Source: Methanoplanus limicola DSM 2279
Lineage (GTDB): Archaea; Halobacteriota; Methanomicrobia; Methanomicrobiales; Methanomicrobiaceae
DNA: 64,000 nt
Direction of reading: 5' to 3'
NCBI RefSeq assembly: GCF_000243255.1
Contig: NZ_CM001436.1
Location: forward strand, 3,083,175 to 3,147,174
Shown here: positions 54,567 to 63,765 of the stretch, piece after piece
Numbering within the stretch: position 1 is the stretch's first letter
Layout: each line of letters begins with the position of its first letter
Made by a program: the position numbers and the translations under genes
The notes under the pieces: generated by a model
The model's database searches: none
The model's input: the letters and a program-made list of their open reading frames with translations, nothing else
What the model was told of the DNA's origin: nothing

Positions 54567-55430
54567 TCAGATCTCTTCCATCCAGCGGTGCGAATAACCC
54601 CTTCTCTCAACCAAAACTCCATCGCAGAGAACCTCTCCTGAATCCGTGACAACTCCGATCACCGTACAGTCCACACCGGTTACAGGCAGAATATCCCTTC
54701 CGCATGTAAACAGCAGCCCAAAGTCCCCTCCGCTGTAAAGCGCCATCTCAGGCGAAACTCCGGGCGAAAGCGGCAGATTATCCATAGAGATCTCAAAACC
54801 GACACAGGATGAGCCGGAGAGGTCATAAAGCGAGAGTGCAATGCCGTCAGAGACATCCATCATAGATGAGACCCCGGCAACTGCCAGCAGACGCCCTTCA
54901 CGCACAGCCGGAAGAGGCTCGACAAGATTCTTCCAGTACCTCTCAGAACCCTCAAGGGCTGCGCCCGCACAGCCCGGAGTGCCGGTTACGCAGACAATAT
55001 CGCCGGGTTTGGCACCCCTTCTGGTTTTATAATATTCATCCTCAACCCTGCCGATTCCGGTAGTGACTATAGTAAGCTCAGAGTGAAAATCGATATCCCC
55101 CCCGGCAAGCTCAGCCCCAAACCTCTCGCAGCAGTCCTTCGCACCGGCTGTGATCCCTGAAATCCTCTCAGGCTCATCAAGCCCCGCGGCAAGAAGAAGA
55201 GCAAGGGGCACTGCACCGCAGGAAGCGACATCAGAGAGCGTTACAGCGGCAGACATCCACCCGATCTGCCAGTCAGTCATCCCTCTCGGGAAATCAGTGC
55301 TTTCATGAAGCATGTCGGTCGAGAGAATGATATTATCATCACCCACCTTTATCATGCAGCAGTCATCCGATGTCCTTTCCTCACCTATAATTCCGCTTAC
55401 GACCTTTAACAGATCCCGATCATCAACCAC
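54567..55430 (-). CDS. thiL: Thiamine-monophosphate kinase
   Basis: 287 residues of the PurM/ThiL fold, phosphorylating thiamine monophosphate to thiamine diphosphate. Marks: 'DDCCMIKVGDDNIILSTDML' (nucleotide and metal-binding Asp), 'GWMSAAVTLSDVASCGAVPL', 'AGGDIDFHSELTIVTTGIG' and 'MMDVSDGIALSLYDL'. Its start overlaps the DUF460 gene by eight bases; last gene of the rio2-DUF460-thiL operon. Confidence 0.94.
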   Translation of the reverse strand: MVDDRDLLKVVSGIIGEERTSDDCCMIKVGDDNIILSTDMLHESTDFPRGMTDWQIGWMSAAVTLSDVASCGAVPLALLLAAGLDEPERISGITAGAKDCCERFGAELAGGDIDFHSELTIVTTGIGRVEDEYYKTRRGAKPGDIVCVTGTPGCAGAALEGSERYWKNLVEPLPAVREGRLLAVAGVSSMMDVSDGIALSLYDLSGSSCVGFEISMDNLPLSPGVSPEMALYSGGDFGLLFTCGRDILPVTGVDCTVIGVVTDSGEVLCDGVLVERRGYSHRWMEEI

Positions 55431-57363
55431 GCCAGACCTCCTTTATCCTCTCACTCTGGTATTCCTTAACTATTGACTCAAGCATCTCTTCCGATTTCGA
55501 CCTCATAAATTTCTCCTGTCCGCTCTGCCATGCAGAGAGGGCTGATTCAAGGTCACATCTCAGCACATAACCGAATTTGCCTCTGAGGCTGAGTTTTATA
55601 TCCGCAGCATCAATAAGGACAATATTCAGTGCCCGCAGGGCATCCTTCAGCTTCAAATCCTCATCCTTGCCGGTAATAAGGACCTGTACAGAGGATTCCG
55701 AGAGGATCTGAACCGCAGTACTGCCCCAGCCCCTCGTATTGCCGGCATAGATGATGTCACCTTCATTTATCCCGAACTCATCCTCAAGAGACCTGAGGGA
55801 ATCTTTGGTAAGCGAAGGTATAACCTTGAAAGGAATGAACTCTCCGGTCTGGATATCAGCAAACCTCTTCAGACGGTCGATCTGCTTTAAGAGTCTCTTA
55901 TTCTTCCGTTCGGCACTCCTGAGTTTCTTCTTAAAAACCTTAATTCTGCTCTCACGAAGTTCAATCTCGGCGTCCCTCTTCCTTACCTCGGCACGCTCGC
56001 TCCTCTCAGAGGCGAGCCTCTTCTCAAGTGAAATTATCTCAGCGTCCTTTTTTGTAAGAGTACCCTCAAGCTCAGCAGCATAAGCCTTCAGATTTCTGAC
56101 CATACCTTCAAGCTGTAAAATCCTGGTGTCCCTTCCGGATGAGATATCACCTTCTACAACTTCAGATGGCTCTTTATCCACAGATTCCGGAAGTATTTCA
56201 CCCAGTATCTTTTCAGGAGTCATGCCCCTGATAAGTCCTGTCCGGACGAGATCGAGATCAACTCCGGCAGGGATCTTCCTTTCAATATTCCGGAACTTAT
56301 TTTTAAAAAATTTATGAGCCTCAAGAGCGGCATAGAGGGCGTCCCTCTCATGGTCATTTGCATAGCTGTACCCGGAGGTGACCGAATACTTCTCCTCCTG
56401 AGTCTTCTCCTCAGCCGGAATAAAAGGAACAGCGGAAAATGCCCTTTTAATCTTCTCCACAGTCGAGGGCATGCGGGACTTGTCAGTCGCAACTATAACC
56501 GGCTTTCCGGCAAGAGATATCTCCTCAATCCAGTCTGCAACCGACATCTGCCTTGAACTCTTTAAAGCGATGAGGTTGGCCTCATAGTCAAGTGCTGCAA
56601 ACCCGAATGTCGTGCCCGGATCTATACCCACAATGAGGTGTTTTTTCCGGCCCCCCTGCTGAACATACCGGATTTTATCAAGACGGCCGGATCTGACCTT
56701 AACCTGAACATCAGTACCGCCACCGCCAAACGAAGGTATATCCTCCCTTCCGCCACTGATATGAAATTCAACCCTTTTAAATCCGCCATACCCCTTAAAT
56801 TCCCGTTTTTCATATTTAAGACCGGATTCCTTTAAGGTATCCTCAATCTCACGGCCCTTATTCAGAACAGCGCCATGTATCTTTCTGACATAGCGGTTCT
56901 GGCTCCATCCACCCCTGCCGGGAGAACGCCCCCTTGAGACTATAATATCAGATGAGTCCTCAAATACCTGCACCTCAAAACCGCCGCCGGCCTCTGCTAT
57001 TCCGGCAATGGCACGTGCCTCCTCAAAAGGATCAAAACGGTTCTTAAAAGTGATATTGTACCTTTTGGCAACCACCTGAAGAGTCTGCTGTTTTTCTCCG
57101 CCGGTCACCTGTACAAGCTTTGTCTTTGTCGGAAACTGCTGCATCAGGGCGACAAGTTCAGACTGGTCCCTGGAGATCTCCCGGATGCTGTCAACCGCTA
57201 AAATATCCGGTCTTTCCGATATTATACGCCTCATCAGGCGGAACAGGGACACCTCCCCTGAGAATACCTCCCTGTTGTCATCCCGGATAATAAGCGCATA
57301 AGACGGCCTCTTTCTCTTTGAGCTGACCGAACCCCTGATCACATCAGTTCCGAATACCTTCAA
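55423..57363 (-). CDS. DUF460 protein with RNase H/RuvC-like domain
   Basis: 646 residues. A euryarchaeal family with unknown function. The central part is RNase H-like: 'LIVGIDPGTTFGFAALDYEA' carries the first Asp, 'PVIVATDKSRMPSTVEKI' the next, and 'YANDHERDALYAALEAHKFF' the last acidic cluster, so nuclease activity is plausible. A long coiled coil (~420-520) follows, then a C-terminal domain from ~520. Four-base overlap with rio2 and eight-base overlap with thiL show a tight operon. Confidence 0.88.
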   Translation of the reverse strand: MKVFGTDVIRGSVSSKRKRPSYALIIRDDNREVFSGEVSLFRLMRRIISERPDILAVDSIREISRDQSELVALMQQFPTKTKLVQVTGGEKQQTLQVVAKRYNITFKNRFDPFEEARAIAGIAEAGGGFEVQVFEDSSDIIVSRGRSPGRGGWSQNRYVRKIHGAVLNKGREIEDTLKESGLKYEKREFKGYGGFKRVEFHISGGREDIPSFGGGGTDVQVKVRSGRLDKIRYVQQGGRKKHLIVGIDPGTTFGFAALDYEANLIALKSSRQMSVADWIEEISLAGKPVIVATDKSRMPSTVEKIKRAFSAVPFIPAEEKTQEEKYSVTSGYSYANDHERDALYAALEAHKFFKNKFRNIERKIPAGVDLDLVRTGLIRGMTPEKILGEILPESVDKEPSEVVEGDISSGRDTRILQLEGMVRNLKAYAAELEGTLTKKDAEIISLEKRLASERSERAEVRKRDAEIELRESRIKVFKKKLRSAERKNKRLLKQIDRLKRFADIQTGEFIPFKVIPSLTKDSLRSLEDEFGINEGDIIYAGNTRGWGSTAVQILSESSVQVLITGKDEDLKLKDALRALNIVLIDAADIKLSLRGKFGYVLRCDLESALSAWQSGQEKFMRSKSEEMLESIVKEYQSERIKEVWRG

Positions 57364-58229
57364 CCGACCACCTTTGAGAGTGCCTCCTCAACACTCATAT
57401 CAATCCTGTATTTCTTTTTGAAATACCCGGTAATATTTCCGAGATCCCTCCTGAGAATATCTTCGGCATTGGGATGGACAGGTTCCACCCACTGCGGCCA
57501 GTCAATCACCCAGACATTCTTCTCACTGACCATGACATTGTATTCAGAGAGATCATTGTGGATGTATCCAAGGTCATATGCCTTTTTCATATTATCAAGT
57601 ATCTCATCGAGCACAACCTCTGCGTCCTCTGGACTTTCAAAGACTGACTGATTGAGGTTCACACCAGGAATATAGGTCATCGCAATCACATTGCGGTTGA
57701 TTGTGAGCGGCACCGGCACGGAAACTCCGCCTTTCTGAAGAACTTTCAGAGCTTCAAACTCCCTCTTTGCCGATTCAGTGGATGCAAATATCCATGGAAA
57801 ATGCTTCCATTCCGGCATATAATCCCTGGAAAGTCTTGCAGACTGAAACGACCGCTGCCCGATCCGGTGCACCTTCAGCACAACTGTGCCCATACCAAGC
57901 GCCTCATACACTGTCGATTCCTTGCCCACACCGATAAGAGTGCCAAGCGCGGATATCGTGCCTCTCTTCACAAGCGCGGATACAGCAAGTGCGTCGTATC
58001 CCTTAAATGTAAGCTGGTAACCGTCATACGGCAGTGTGCTGCTCTTAACCATGTCCTTCGCCATAACTCTCCCAAGCCTGAATTCAAGCTCAGACTGAGA
58101 GAATTTTGTTGATTTACGTATATTTTCCTCAGGCACCCAATTGTACCGCTTCATCTGTTTCTCAATCGAAAGCAGAACAGCGACGTCATATTTATGGAGT
58201 GTCCGGATATCATCTGCACTAAGAGGCAT
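57360..58229 (-). CDS. rio2: RIO2-type serine kinase
   Basis: 289 residues. An N-terminal winged helix (~1-85) precedes the RIO kinase domain: the ATP loop 'IGVGKESTVYEA', the catalytic 'HNDLSEYNVM' and the metal-binding 'VIDWPQWVEP'. RIO2 acts in late maturation of the small ribosomal subunit in archaea and eukaryotes. It leads the operon with DUF460 and thiL and is divergent from ncsA, with only about 50 bases between them for both promoters. Confidence 0.95.
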   Translation of the reverse strand: MPLSADDIRTLHKYDVAVLLSIEKQMKRYNWVPEENIRKSTKFSQSELEFRLGRVMAKDMVKSSTLPYDGYQLTFKGYDALAVSALVKRGTISALGTLIGVGKESTVYEALGMGTVVLKVHRIGQRSFQSARLSRDYMPEWKHFPWIFASTESAKREFEALKVLQKGGVSVPVPLTINRNVIAMTYIPGVNLNQSVFESPEDAEVVLDEILDNMKKAYDLGYIHNDLSEYNVMVSEKNVWVIDWPQWVEPVHPNAEDILRRDLGNITGYFKKKYRIDMSVEEALSKVVG

Positions 58230-58281
58230 ATTACATACACGCTTTATCTGTTTATGGGGATAAAATTGATTGGAAGATTAC

Positions 58282-59172
58282 ATGAAATGCTCAAAATGCA
58301 AGAGGGATGCAGTACTGTTTCAGAGATATTCCGGAATGCACCTGTGTGAAGAACATTTCACCATAGATCTTGAGACCAAGGTAAAAAAGACAATACGGAA
58401 GGAAGGATGGATAAAATCCGGAGATAAAATAGCGGTCGCACTTTCGGGCGGAAAGGACAGCACAGCTCTCCTCTATTTCCTGAAAAAAACCTTTGCCATC
58501 AGAAGAGATATAGAGATATTCGCAGTAACTATAGATGAAGGGATATCGGGGTACAGGGATATAAAGATATGTGAGAATATTGCAGAGTCTGGAGGCGTTA
58601 AATTCCACACAGCATCATTTAAGGAGCATTTCGGGATTACCCTTAATGAGATTGTACAGAAAAAAGGTGACATAAACTCATGCTCATACTGCGGAGTTCT
58701 CAGAAGACAGGTGCTGAATAAAACAGCAAGGGATGCCGGCGCGACAAAGATAGCATACGGCTTTAATCTTGATGATGAAGCGCAGTCAGTTATGATGAAT
58801 GTCCTGAGGGGCGATGCCGTGACTCTGCTCAGAAAAGAGAAACCTGTTTTAGGCATGCTGCCAAGAATTAAACCATTTAAAACAATACCCGAAAGGGAGA
58901 TCGCCCTCTATGCACGGCTGCATACAGAAGGCTATGAAGAGCGTGGATGCCCATATTCACATAATGCACTCAGGGCAGATGTCAGAGGCATTCTGAACCA
59001 GTATAACTACAGTCACCCTGCAACAAAATATGCACTGTTAAACCTCGGTGAAAAGCTCAAATCCGGAATTCCGGCTGACAATTCCGGAGCAGAAACCTGC
59101 GCCGCATGTGGCGAACCTGTATTTGGCACCTGCAGGGTATGCGGGATGCTGAAGGAACTGAAGAAGGAGTAA
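58282..59172 (+). CDS. ncsA: tRNA 2-thiolation sulfurtransferase (NcsA/TtuA family)
   Basis: About 296 residues. PP-loop ATPase 'ALSGGKDSTALL' that adenylates and thiolates uridine in tRNA. Zinc fingers flank it: N-terminal 'MKCSKCKRDAVLF' with 'LCEEHF', and C-terminal 'CAACGEPVFGTCRVC'. Catalytic cysteines lie in 'SCSYCGVLRR' and 'DDEAQSVMMN'-adjacent 'RGCPYS'. ATG 58282 is the start that fits the family ('MKCSKC'); TTG 58270 would add four residues. The potassium channel gene begins one base after its stop. Confidence 0.92.
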   Translation: MKCSKCKRDAVLFQRYSGMHLCEEHFTIDLETKVKKTIRKEGWIKSGDKIAVALSGGKDSTALLYFLKKTFAIRRDIEIFAVTIDEGISGYRDIKICENIAESGGVKFHTASFKEHFGITLNEIVQKKGDINSCSYCGVLRRQVLNKTARDAGATKIAYGFNLDDEAQSVMMNVLRGDAVTLLRKEKPVLGMLPRIKPFKTIPEREIALYARLHTEGYEERGCPYSHNALRADVRGILNQYNYSHPATKYALLNLGEKLKSGIPADNSGAETCAACGEPVFGTCRVCGMLKELKKE

Positions 59173-59173
59173 T

Positions 59174-60889
59174 ATGTCAAAGAGATTCAGCCTCTATAAC
59201 CTCTTAAAGAACCACTATTACAAGAGGAAGGTATTTTTTTATACCGAACTTCTGATCATCCAGATCGTCGCATATACGCTTCTTCTCTATTATGCAATAC
59301 CGGTCCTTGAAAATCAGCGCCTGACAGTTGCCGAATCAACACTTTTTGTCGTCCAGACGATGACAACGGTAGGTTATGACCTTGTGACCTTCTTTCCGGT
59401 TGAGAACCAGATCACAATACTTATACTCATTTTCATTATGGCAACCGGCGTTTTTACCGTCCTTATGATAATCCCGGCGGCCATCGCACCCTATCTCCAG
59501 GATATTCTTCAGCCTGTCCCGCCATCGGCCATCACAGGAAAGATCTCCAGCCATGTAATCATTGTCGGACATAATGAGATCACGAAGTCCGTAGTGGACG
59601 GGATTATGATGTCAGGACTTCCGGTGGTCCTTCTTGAATGTGACAGGAATAAGGCACTGGACGCAATGAACCGGTACAAAAAATCAGTCAGAGTAATATT
59701 CGGAGAATATAACAGGCACAATACCTGGAAATCCGCCCATGCCGCAGATGCCTCCCATATAATCATCAGTACGGACGAGAAGACCGCCGCAACCACCATA
59801 CTTGGCATGAGGGAGATGACAGAGGCAAAGATCACGGCGATCATTGACTTTCTCGAATACAAAAGGTACCTAATCTACGCCGGTGCGGATTATGTCATCT
59901 CTCCCAAGAACTACCTTGGCAATATCTTCAGCAGGCACGCCTCAAATACACCGGTCATTGACATCATATATGAGACCTCAAGGCGTGATGGCACCTCTGT
60001 ATCCATCAGGGAGGAAAATCCCCTGAAACTGGTATATATCCCCGTAATTGAGAGCTGTTTTGCATTAGGCCGCACGATAGAGGAATTAAATCTCTTCAGC
60101 AGATACGGAGTGTACCCTGTATTTTTATGGAAGAAAGGAATGTTTTATGCTTTCTCAGGAGAGGATGTCCCGCTTGAGAGATCAGACGCCCTTGTCGTTG
60201 CCGGAAGGGAGGAATCCATACAGAGGCTTCTGGATGAAGAATTTGCATGCTCATTTCACCCGGAGAAATACGCAATAATTGCAGGTTATGGGGATGTCGG
60301 CAAAATTATCTATAAAAATCTCAACTCATCAGGAGTTAATGCGGTTGTAATAGACAGAGATATTGAAGAAGATTTTGGAATACAGGGCAATGCAGAGGAT
60401 GAATCAATTCTAATGACCGCAAATATAGAAAAAGCGGACGTCCTTGTAGCAGCAGTAAACGACGACGAGGCCAATATATTCACAACCCTCCTTGCAAGAA
60501 ATCTGAACCCCAAAATCCACATACTTGCAAGGGCAAATCACCCGGAATCGGTTGATAAGCTGTACAGGGCCGGTGCTGACTATGTTGCACTTCTGCCTGC
60601 GATGGGCGGGCAGTTTGCAGCAGACATTGTGATTAAAAACAGGGTATCTGTCTTAATTGATCTTCCGGGCGGGCAGAGAGTTGTTATGAAGAAGAGAGAA
60701 GGCAGGAGAAGATACACAGTCGGAAGGGTTAAAAAACTCACAGGGACAAAGATTATCGGCATAGAGGGGGAGAACCATTCGGTTGTAAGGCCGGATGAGA
60801 ACGAAGAGATATATACAGGAGATTCAGTTATTGCCTTTGGCAGTTCTGTTTCACTGAAAAAACTTATGAATATTCTTGAGAGTGATTAA
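59174..60889 (+). CDS. Potassium channel with two RCK (TrkA) domains
   Basis: 571 residues. Two membrane helices (~22-42 and ~80-105) enclose the K+ filter Thr65-Val66-Gly67-Tyr68-Asp69 ('TTVGYD'). Two tandem RCK units follow: the first Rossmann fold opens 'VIIVGHNEITKSVVDGI' near 127, the second 'AIIAGYGDVGKIIYKNL' near 370, each with a C-terminal TrkA-C half ('KLVYIPVIESCFALGRTI' and, at the end, 'KIIGIEGENHSVVRP'). This is a ligand-gated channel like those of the MthK/GsuK group but with both RCKs on one chain. It sits between ncsA and nadE in one operon. Confidence 0.92.
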   Translation: MSKRFSLYNLLKNHYYKRKVFFYTELLIIQIVAYTLLLYYAIPVLENQRLTVAESTLFVVQTMTTVGYDLVTFFPVENQITILILIFIMATGVFTVLMIIPAAIAPYLQDILQPVPPSAITGKISSHVIIVGHNEITKSVVDGIMMSGLPVVLLECDRNKALDAMNRYKKSVRVIFGEYNRHNTWKSAHAADASHIIISTDEKTAATTILGMREMTEAKITAIIDFLEYKRYLIYAGADYVISPKNYLGNIFSRHASNTPVIDIIYETSRRDGTSVSIREENPLKLVYIPVIESCFALGRTIEELNLFSRYGVYPVFLWKKGMFYAFSGEDVPLERSDALVVAGREESIQRLLDEEFACSFHPEKYAIIAGYGDVGKIIYKNLNSSGVNAVVIDRDIEEDFGIQGNAEDESILMTANIEKADVLVAAVNDDEANIFTTLLARNLNPKIHILARANHPESVDKLYRAGADYVALLPAMGGQFAADIVIKNRVSVLIDLPGGQRVVMKKREGRRRYTVGRVKKLTGTKIIGIEGENHSVVRPDENEEIYTGDSVIAFGSSVSLKKLMNILESD

Positions 60890-60890
60890 A

Positions 60891-61640
60891 ATGAATGAGG
60901 AATGCATATCCTGTGAATGCCAGAAGATTGAGAATATGATCAGGCATACGATCTGGTCGGCAGGAAAAAGCAGAATAGTTATAGGAATATCCGGCGGGAT
61001 AGACTCGGCAGTGGCAGCCGGGCTGTCTGCAAAAGCAATAGGCGGAGGGAATGTCTATGGTTATATGCTCCCTTCAGATGTAACTCCTAAAGAGGATATT
61101 GAGGACGGAAGGGCACTATGCGAGAAGTTCGGCATAAACTTCTTAGTTGTCCCTATAACTGAGATACAGAAGGCCTTTGAGACATTAACCGGATATGAGG
61201 AGACAGACTACCTCCGTGGCAACCTCATGGCAAGAATCCGGATGACAGCCCTGTACTATTTTGCGAACCGGGACAGTGCCCTCGTATGCGGGACATCGAA
61301 CAGAAGCGAATACATGCTTGGATACTCAACAAAGCACGGCGATGATTCGGCAGACATTCAGCCGCTGCTCCATCTCTTAAAGAAGGATGTGAGGGCTGTT
61401 GCATCTGAGATCAGTGTTCCGCAGGCGATAATCGACAAAAAACCCTCAGCAGGGTTGTATAAAGGGCAGTCTGATGAGGATGAGATCGGACACACATACG
61501 ATTCCATAGACAGGGCCATAGAAAATCTTGAGGCAAACAGCTATATGCCTGAAAATGAAGAAGAAAAGTCAATACTTGAGCTTATCAAAAAAGCGGCCCA
61601 CAAGCGCACAGGCCCTCCAAATCTCCTGAAAACAGAATGA
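60891..61640 (+). CDS. nadE: NH3-dependent NAD+ synthetase
   Basis: 249 residues from ATG 60891, which has 'agtgat' six bases upstream inside the previous gene; a TTG at 60876 is less likely. PP-loop 'GISGGIDSAVAAGLSAKA' adenylates deamido-NAD; 'CGTSNRSEYMLGYSTKHGD' and 'IDKKPSAGLYKGQSDEDEIG' complete the site. No glutaminase domain, so free ammonia is the nitrogen donor, normal in archaea. It closes the NAD pathway begun by nadX-nadA-nadC at 41-44 kb. Confidence 0.95.
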   Translation: MNEECISCECQKIENMIRHTIWSAGKSRIVIGISGGIDSAVAAGLSAKAIGGGNVYGYMLPSDVTPKEDIEDGRALCEKFGINFLVVPITEIQKAFETLTGYEETDYLRGNLMARIRMTALYYFANRDSALVCGTSNRSEYMLGYSTKHGDDSADIQPLLHLLKKDVRAVASEISVPQAIIDKKPSAGLYKGQSDEDEIGHTYDSIDRAIENLEANSYMPENEEEKSILELIKKAAHKRTGPPNLLKTE

Positions 61641-61698
61641 TTTAAACTTCCGGCAGCCAAAAAACCGCCCTTAAAAAAAGCAGATTTTTCCGGTATAA

Positions 61699-62397
61699 TC
61701 AGAAAAATTTTCTGTTTCCGTTTAGAAGGGACGGCTTATTTAAAAATTCCAGGTAATCCGTCCCTATAAGGCCATATATATTCCTGCCGCGGATAATACC
61801 GTACTCAGGATATTCCTTTGGCCTCTCCAGGACTTTAAGTTCCAGAACTTTATCATAGGCAGGATTTTTAATCCATCCTTCTTCTGTCTCATACCATGCA
61901 GCACCGTGCATATCTTCATAAAACTGATATTCACTGGAAAAGTTATCAGATACAAGGTTTGCCATAATAAGAGTCTCATCCGCGGGATTGATCGTCACAT
62001 GCCCGTAACCGGGAGGAATTAGAACAAAATCACCTGCCAGTGCACATACCAGAATAAACTCCGAGAGGTCCTTCTTCTGAAGGAGGTAATGTGCACTTCC
62101 GGAGAGGACCTGGTACAGTTCAGGATACCCAAACCCGTCAGGTGCATCAGGATGATAATGGCCTTTTGTCTTTACATATTCCCCGCCAATCTCCCCCGGA
62201 GGAATTTCTGTAATATCATATCTTATTTTATGTGAAATGAGCCACTCAGCATCATCTTCATTCTTAGAAAGAGCACGGTACATAAAATAAAGGGGTCTGT
62301 CCTCTTCTGCATCCGCCGCATTATACAGAACAGACCTCATATCCTCTGTGGACCTGATATCAGGTTTTGGGAGAGGAATATCCCTGATCATATCCAT
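61699..62397 (-). CDS. pgiA: Glucose-6-phosphate isomerase, cupin type
   Basis: 232 residues. The archaeal cupin phosphoglucose isomerase, interconverting glucose-6-phosphate and fructose-6-phosphate. The metal site is clear: 'KGHYHPDAPDGFGYPELYQV' gives two His and a Glu, and 'IPPGYGHVTINP' the last His. Slightly longer than the Pyrococcus/Archaeoglobus forms (about 190) by a C-terminal tail. Start ATG lies two bases after the stop of the envelope protein gene, so they are cotranscribed. Confidence 0.93.
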   Translation of the reverse strand: MDMIRDIPLPKPDIRSTEDMRSVLYNAADAEEDRPLYFMYRALSKNEDDAEWLISHKIRYDITEIPPGEIGGEYVKTKGHYHPDAPDGFGYPELYQVLSGSAHYLLQKKDLSEFILVCALAGDFVLIPPGYGHVTINPADETLIMANLVSDNFSSEYQFYEDMHGAAWYETEEGWIKNPAYDKVLELKVLERPKEYPEYGIIRGRNIYGLIGTDYLEFLNKPSLLNGNRKFF

Positions 62398-62399
62398 TA

Positions 62400-63683
62400 C
62401 TAATTCTTTCTACGTTTAAATACAAAATACCCTGCCCCGATCAGGACAAAAAGTATAAGAGTAATGACTATAGGGCTTGTGAGAACTGACATACCTGACT
62501 TCTTTGTAATCTCAATTTCTGCCTTCATTGAATCAGAGATCTGTGAGTTGTCAAGTGAGTCACGATACCTTATCTCAGAATCAATCCCGTAGTTTTTAAC
62601 AGTTGCAGTTGAATCGACAGTGACTTCATAACGTCCGGTTGCAGTCTCCCCCGGCGCAAGATCACCGAGATATGCGGTGTCGTCATTGCTTGTAAACGGG
62701 TCAACCGCACTGATGCGTGCCTTGGCGTTGTATGCCGTTGCAGCGCCCGTGTTTTTGTATTCGATCTCAATTGTGCCTTTCTCTCCGACCTGAAGGACTG
62801 TCGTTGGTGAGACTATCTCAAAGTCGATCTTTCCGCCTACATCAACACCGACAGTCTCAGAGTCGGAGGTCTGCTCTTTTCCGTCAGAGTCCTTGTAATC
62901 GACAGATACAAGAACAGGGTAATTCTTTGCCTCGGCATTCTCTGAAACTGATGCCTTAAAGGTTACAGACTTCACATCTCCGGGTGCGAAATCGCCGACG
63001 AACACACTTGAGTCTGTAGGAATTACAGCGCTTGTTCCGGCACGTGATAGTTTAATGACGGAATTTTTGCCGGATTCATACCCTGTATTCTTCACATTCA
63101 TTGTTATGTAACCTTCTGTGCCGACATTCATCGAATCAGTCCTGACATCCGAGACATCAATCACAATTTTAGGCTTGATTGTTATTTTAAGGGGGATCTC
63201 TTCGGTTACATCCTTCCAGTAGTAAGTGATGGCATCTGTGCCTGACTGCTCTGCAAAGTAGAGATATTTGTATTTTACAACCCCTATCAGATTATATTCT
63301 CCGTCCTCTGCATATCTGTCAACTTCCATCTTAAATGAGACGCTCTTTGTCGCACCGCCGGCAATGTCTCCGATCATCTGTGAACCGGACTTTATTGTAA
63401 CCGGAGCCTTACCGGAATCAATGCCGACATTGACCATCTTTGCAGTATCCGGATTGTCATCCCGGTCAACGATATCTGACTGAATGATCTTCACATTTTT
63501 CATCCCGGAATTCTGGACAGACACAGTCAGTGTAACATCATCCCCGGGGGAATATTCATTTGTGCCTGATATTGCCAGGCTGATCTCAGGTTCACCGGAG
63601 AGGTATTTTGAACCTGCTGATGCCGGCATAATCACACATGCCGCAACAATAAGACAGGCAAATAATAGGTATTTTAGCTTCAT
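62400..63683 (-). CDS. S-layer-like envelope protein with CARDB/NEW3-type domains
   Basis: 427 residues. Signal peptide ends near 'MPASAGS'. Three Ig-like repeats follow, each opening like 'VTLTVSVQNSGMKNVKI', 'GYITMNVKNTGYESGKNSV' and 'GTIEIEYKNTGAATAYNAKA' (COG1361-type). One C-terminal membrane helix ('VITLILFVLIGAGYFVF') and a basic 'KRRKN' tail anchor it, with most of the protein outside. It faces the TrmB gene across an 82-base gap with inverted repeats and precedes pgiA. Confidence 0.86.
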   Translation of the reverse strand: MKLKYLLFACLIVAACVIMPASAGSKYLSGEPEISLAISGTNEYSPGDDVTLTVSVQNSGMKNVKIIQSDIVDRDDNPDTAKMVNVGIDSGKAPVTIKSGSQMIGDIAGGATKSVSFKMEVDRYAEDGEYNLIGVVKYKYLYFAEQSGTDAITYYWKDVTEEIPLKITIKPKIVIDVSDVRTDSMNVGTEGYITMNVKNTGYESGKNSVIKLSRAGTSAVIPTDSSVFVGDFAPGDVKSVTFKASVSENAEAKNYPVLVSVDYKDSDGKEQTSDSETVGVDVGGKIDFEIVSPTTVLQVGEKGTIEIEYKNTGAATAYNAKARISAVDPFTSNDDTAYLGDLAPGETATGRYEVTVDSTATVKNYGIDSEIRYRDSLDNSQISDSMKAEIEITKKSGMSVLTSPIVITLILFVLIGAGYFVFKRRKN

Positions 63684-63713
63684 TTACGATTATCCTCAAT
63701 AATTTTTATTAAC

Positions 63714-63743
63714 ACAACACTTGTTGTTATTTTTGTGACAACA
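63714..63743. promoter_or_regulatory. Candidate TrmB operator in the divergent promoter
   Basis: acaacacttgttgt (63714-63727) has perfect 6-base arms; a third acaaca occurs at 63738-63743 and pairs with the same tgttgt. The cluster lies between the divergent envelope-protein and TrmB genes and near a 'tatatata' at 63761. Binding by the adjacent TrmB protein is inference. Confidence 0.45.
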
Positions 63744-63765
63744 TTAAATAGAGTCAGCCATATAT

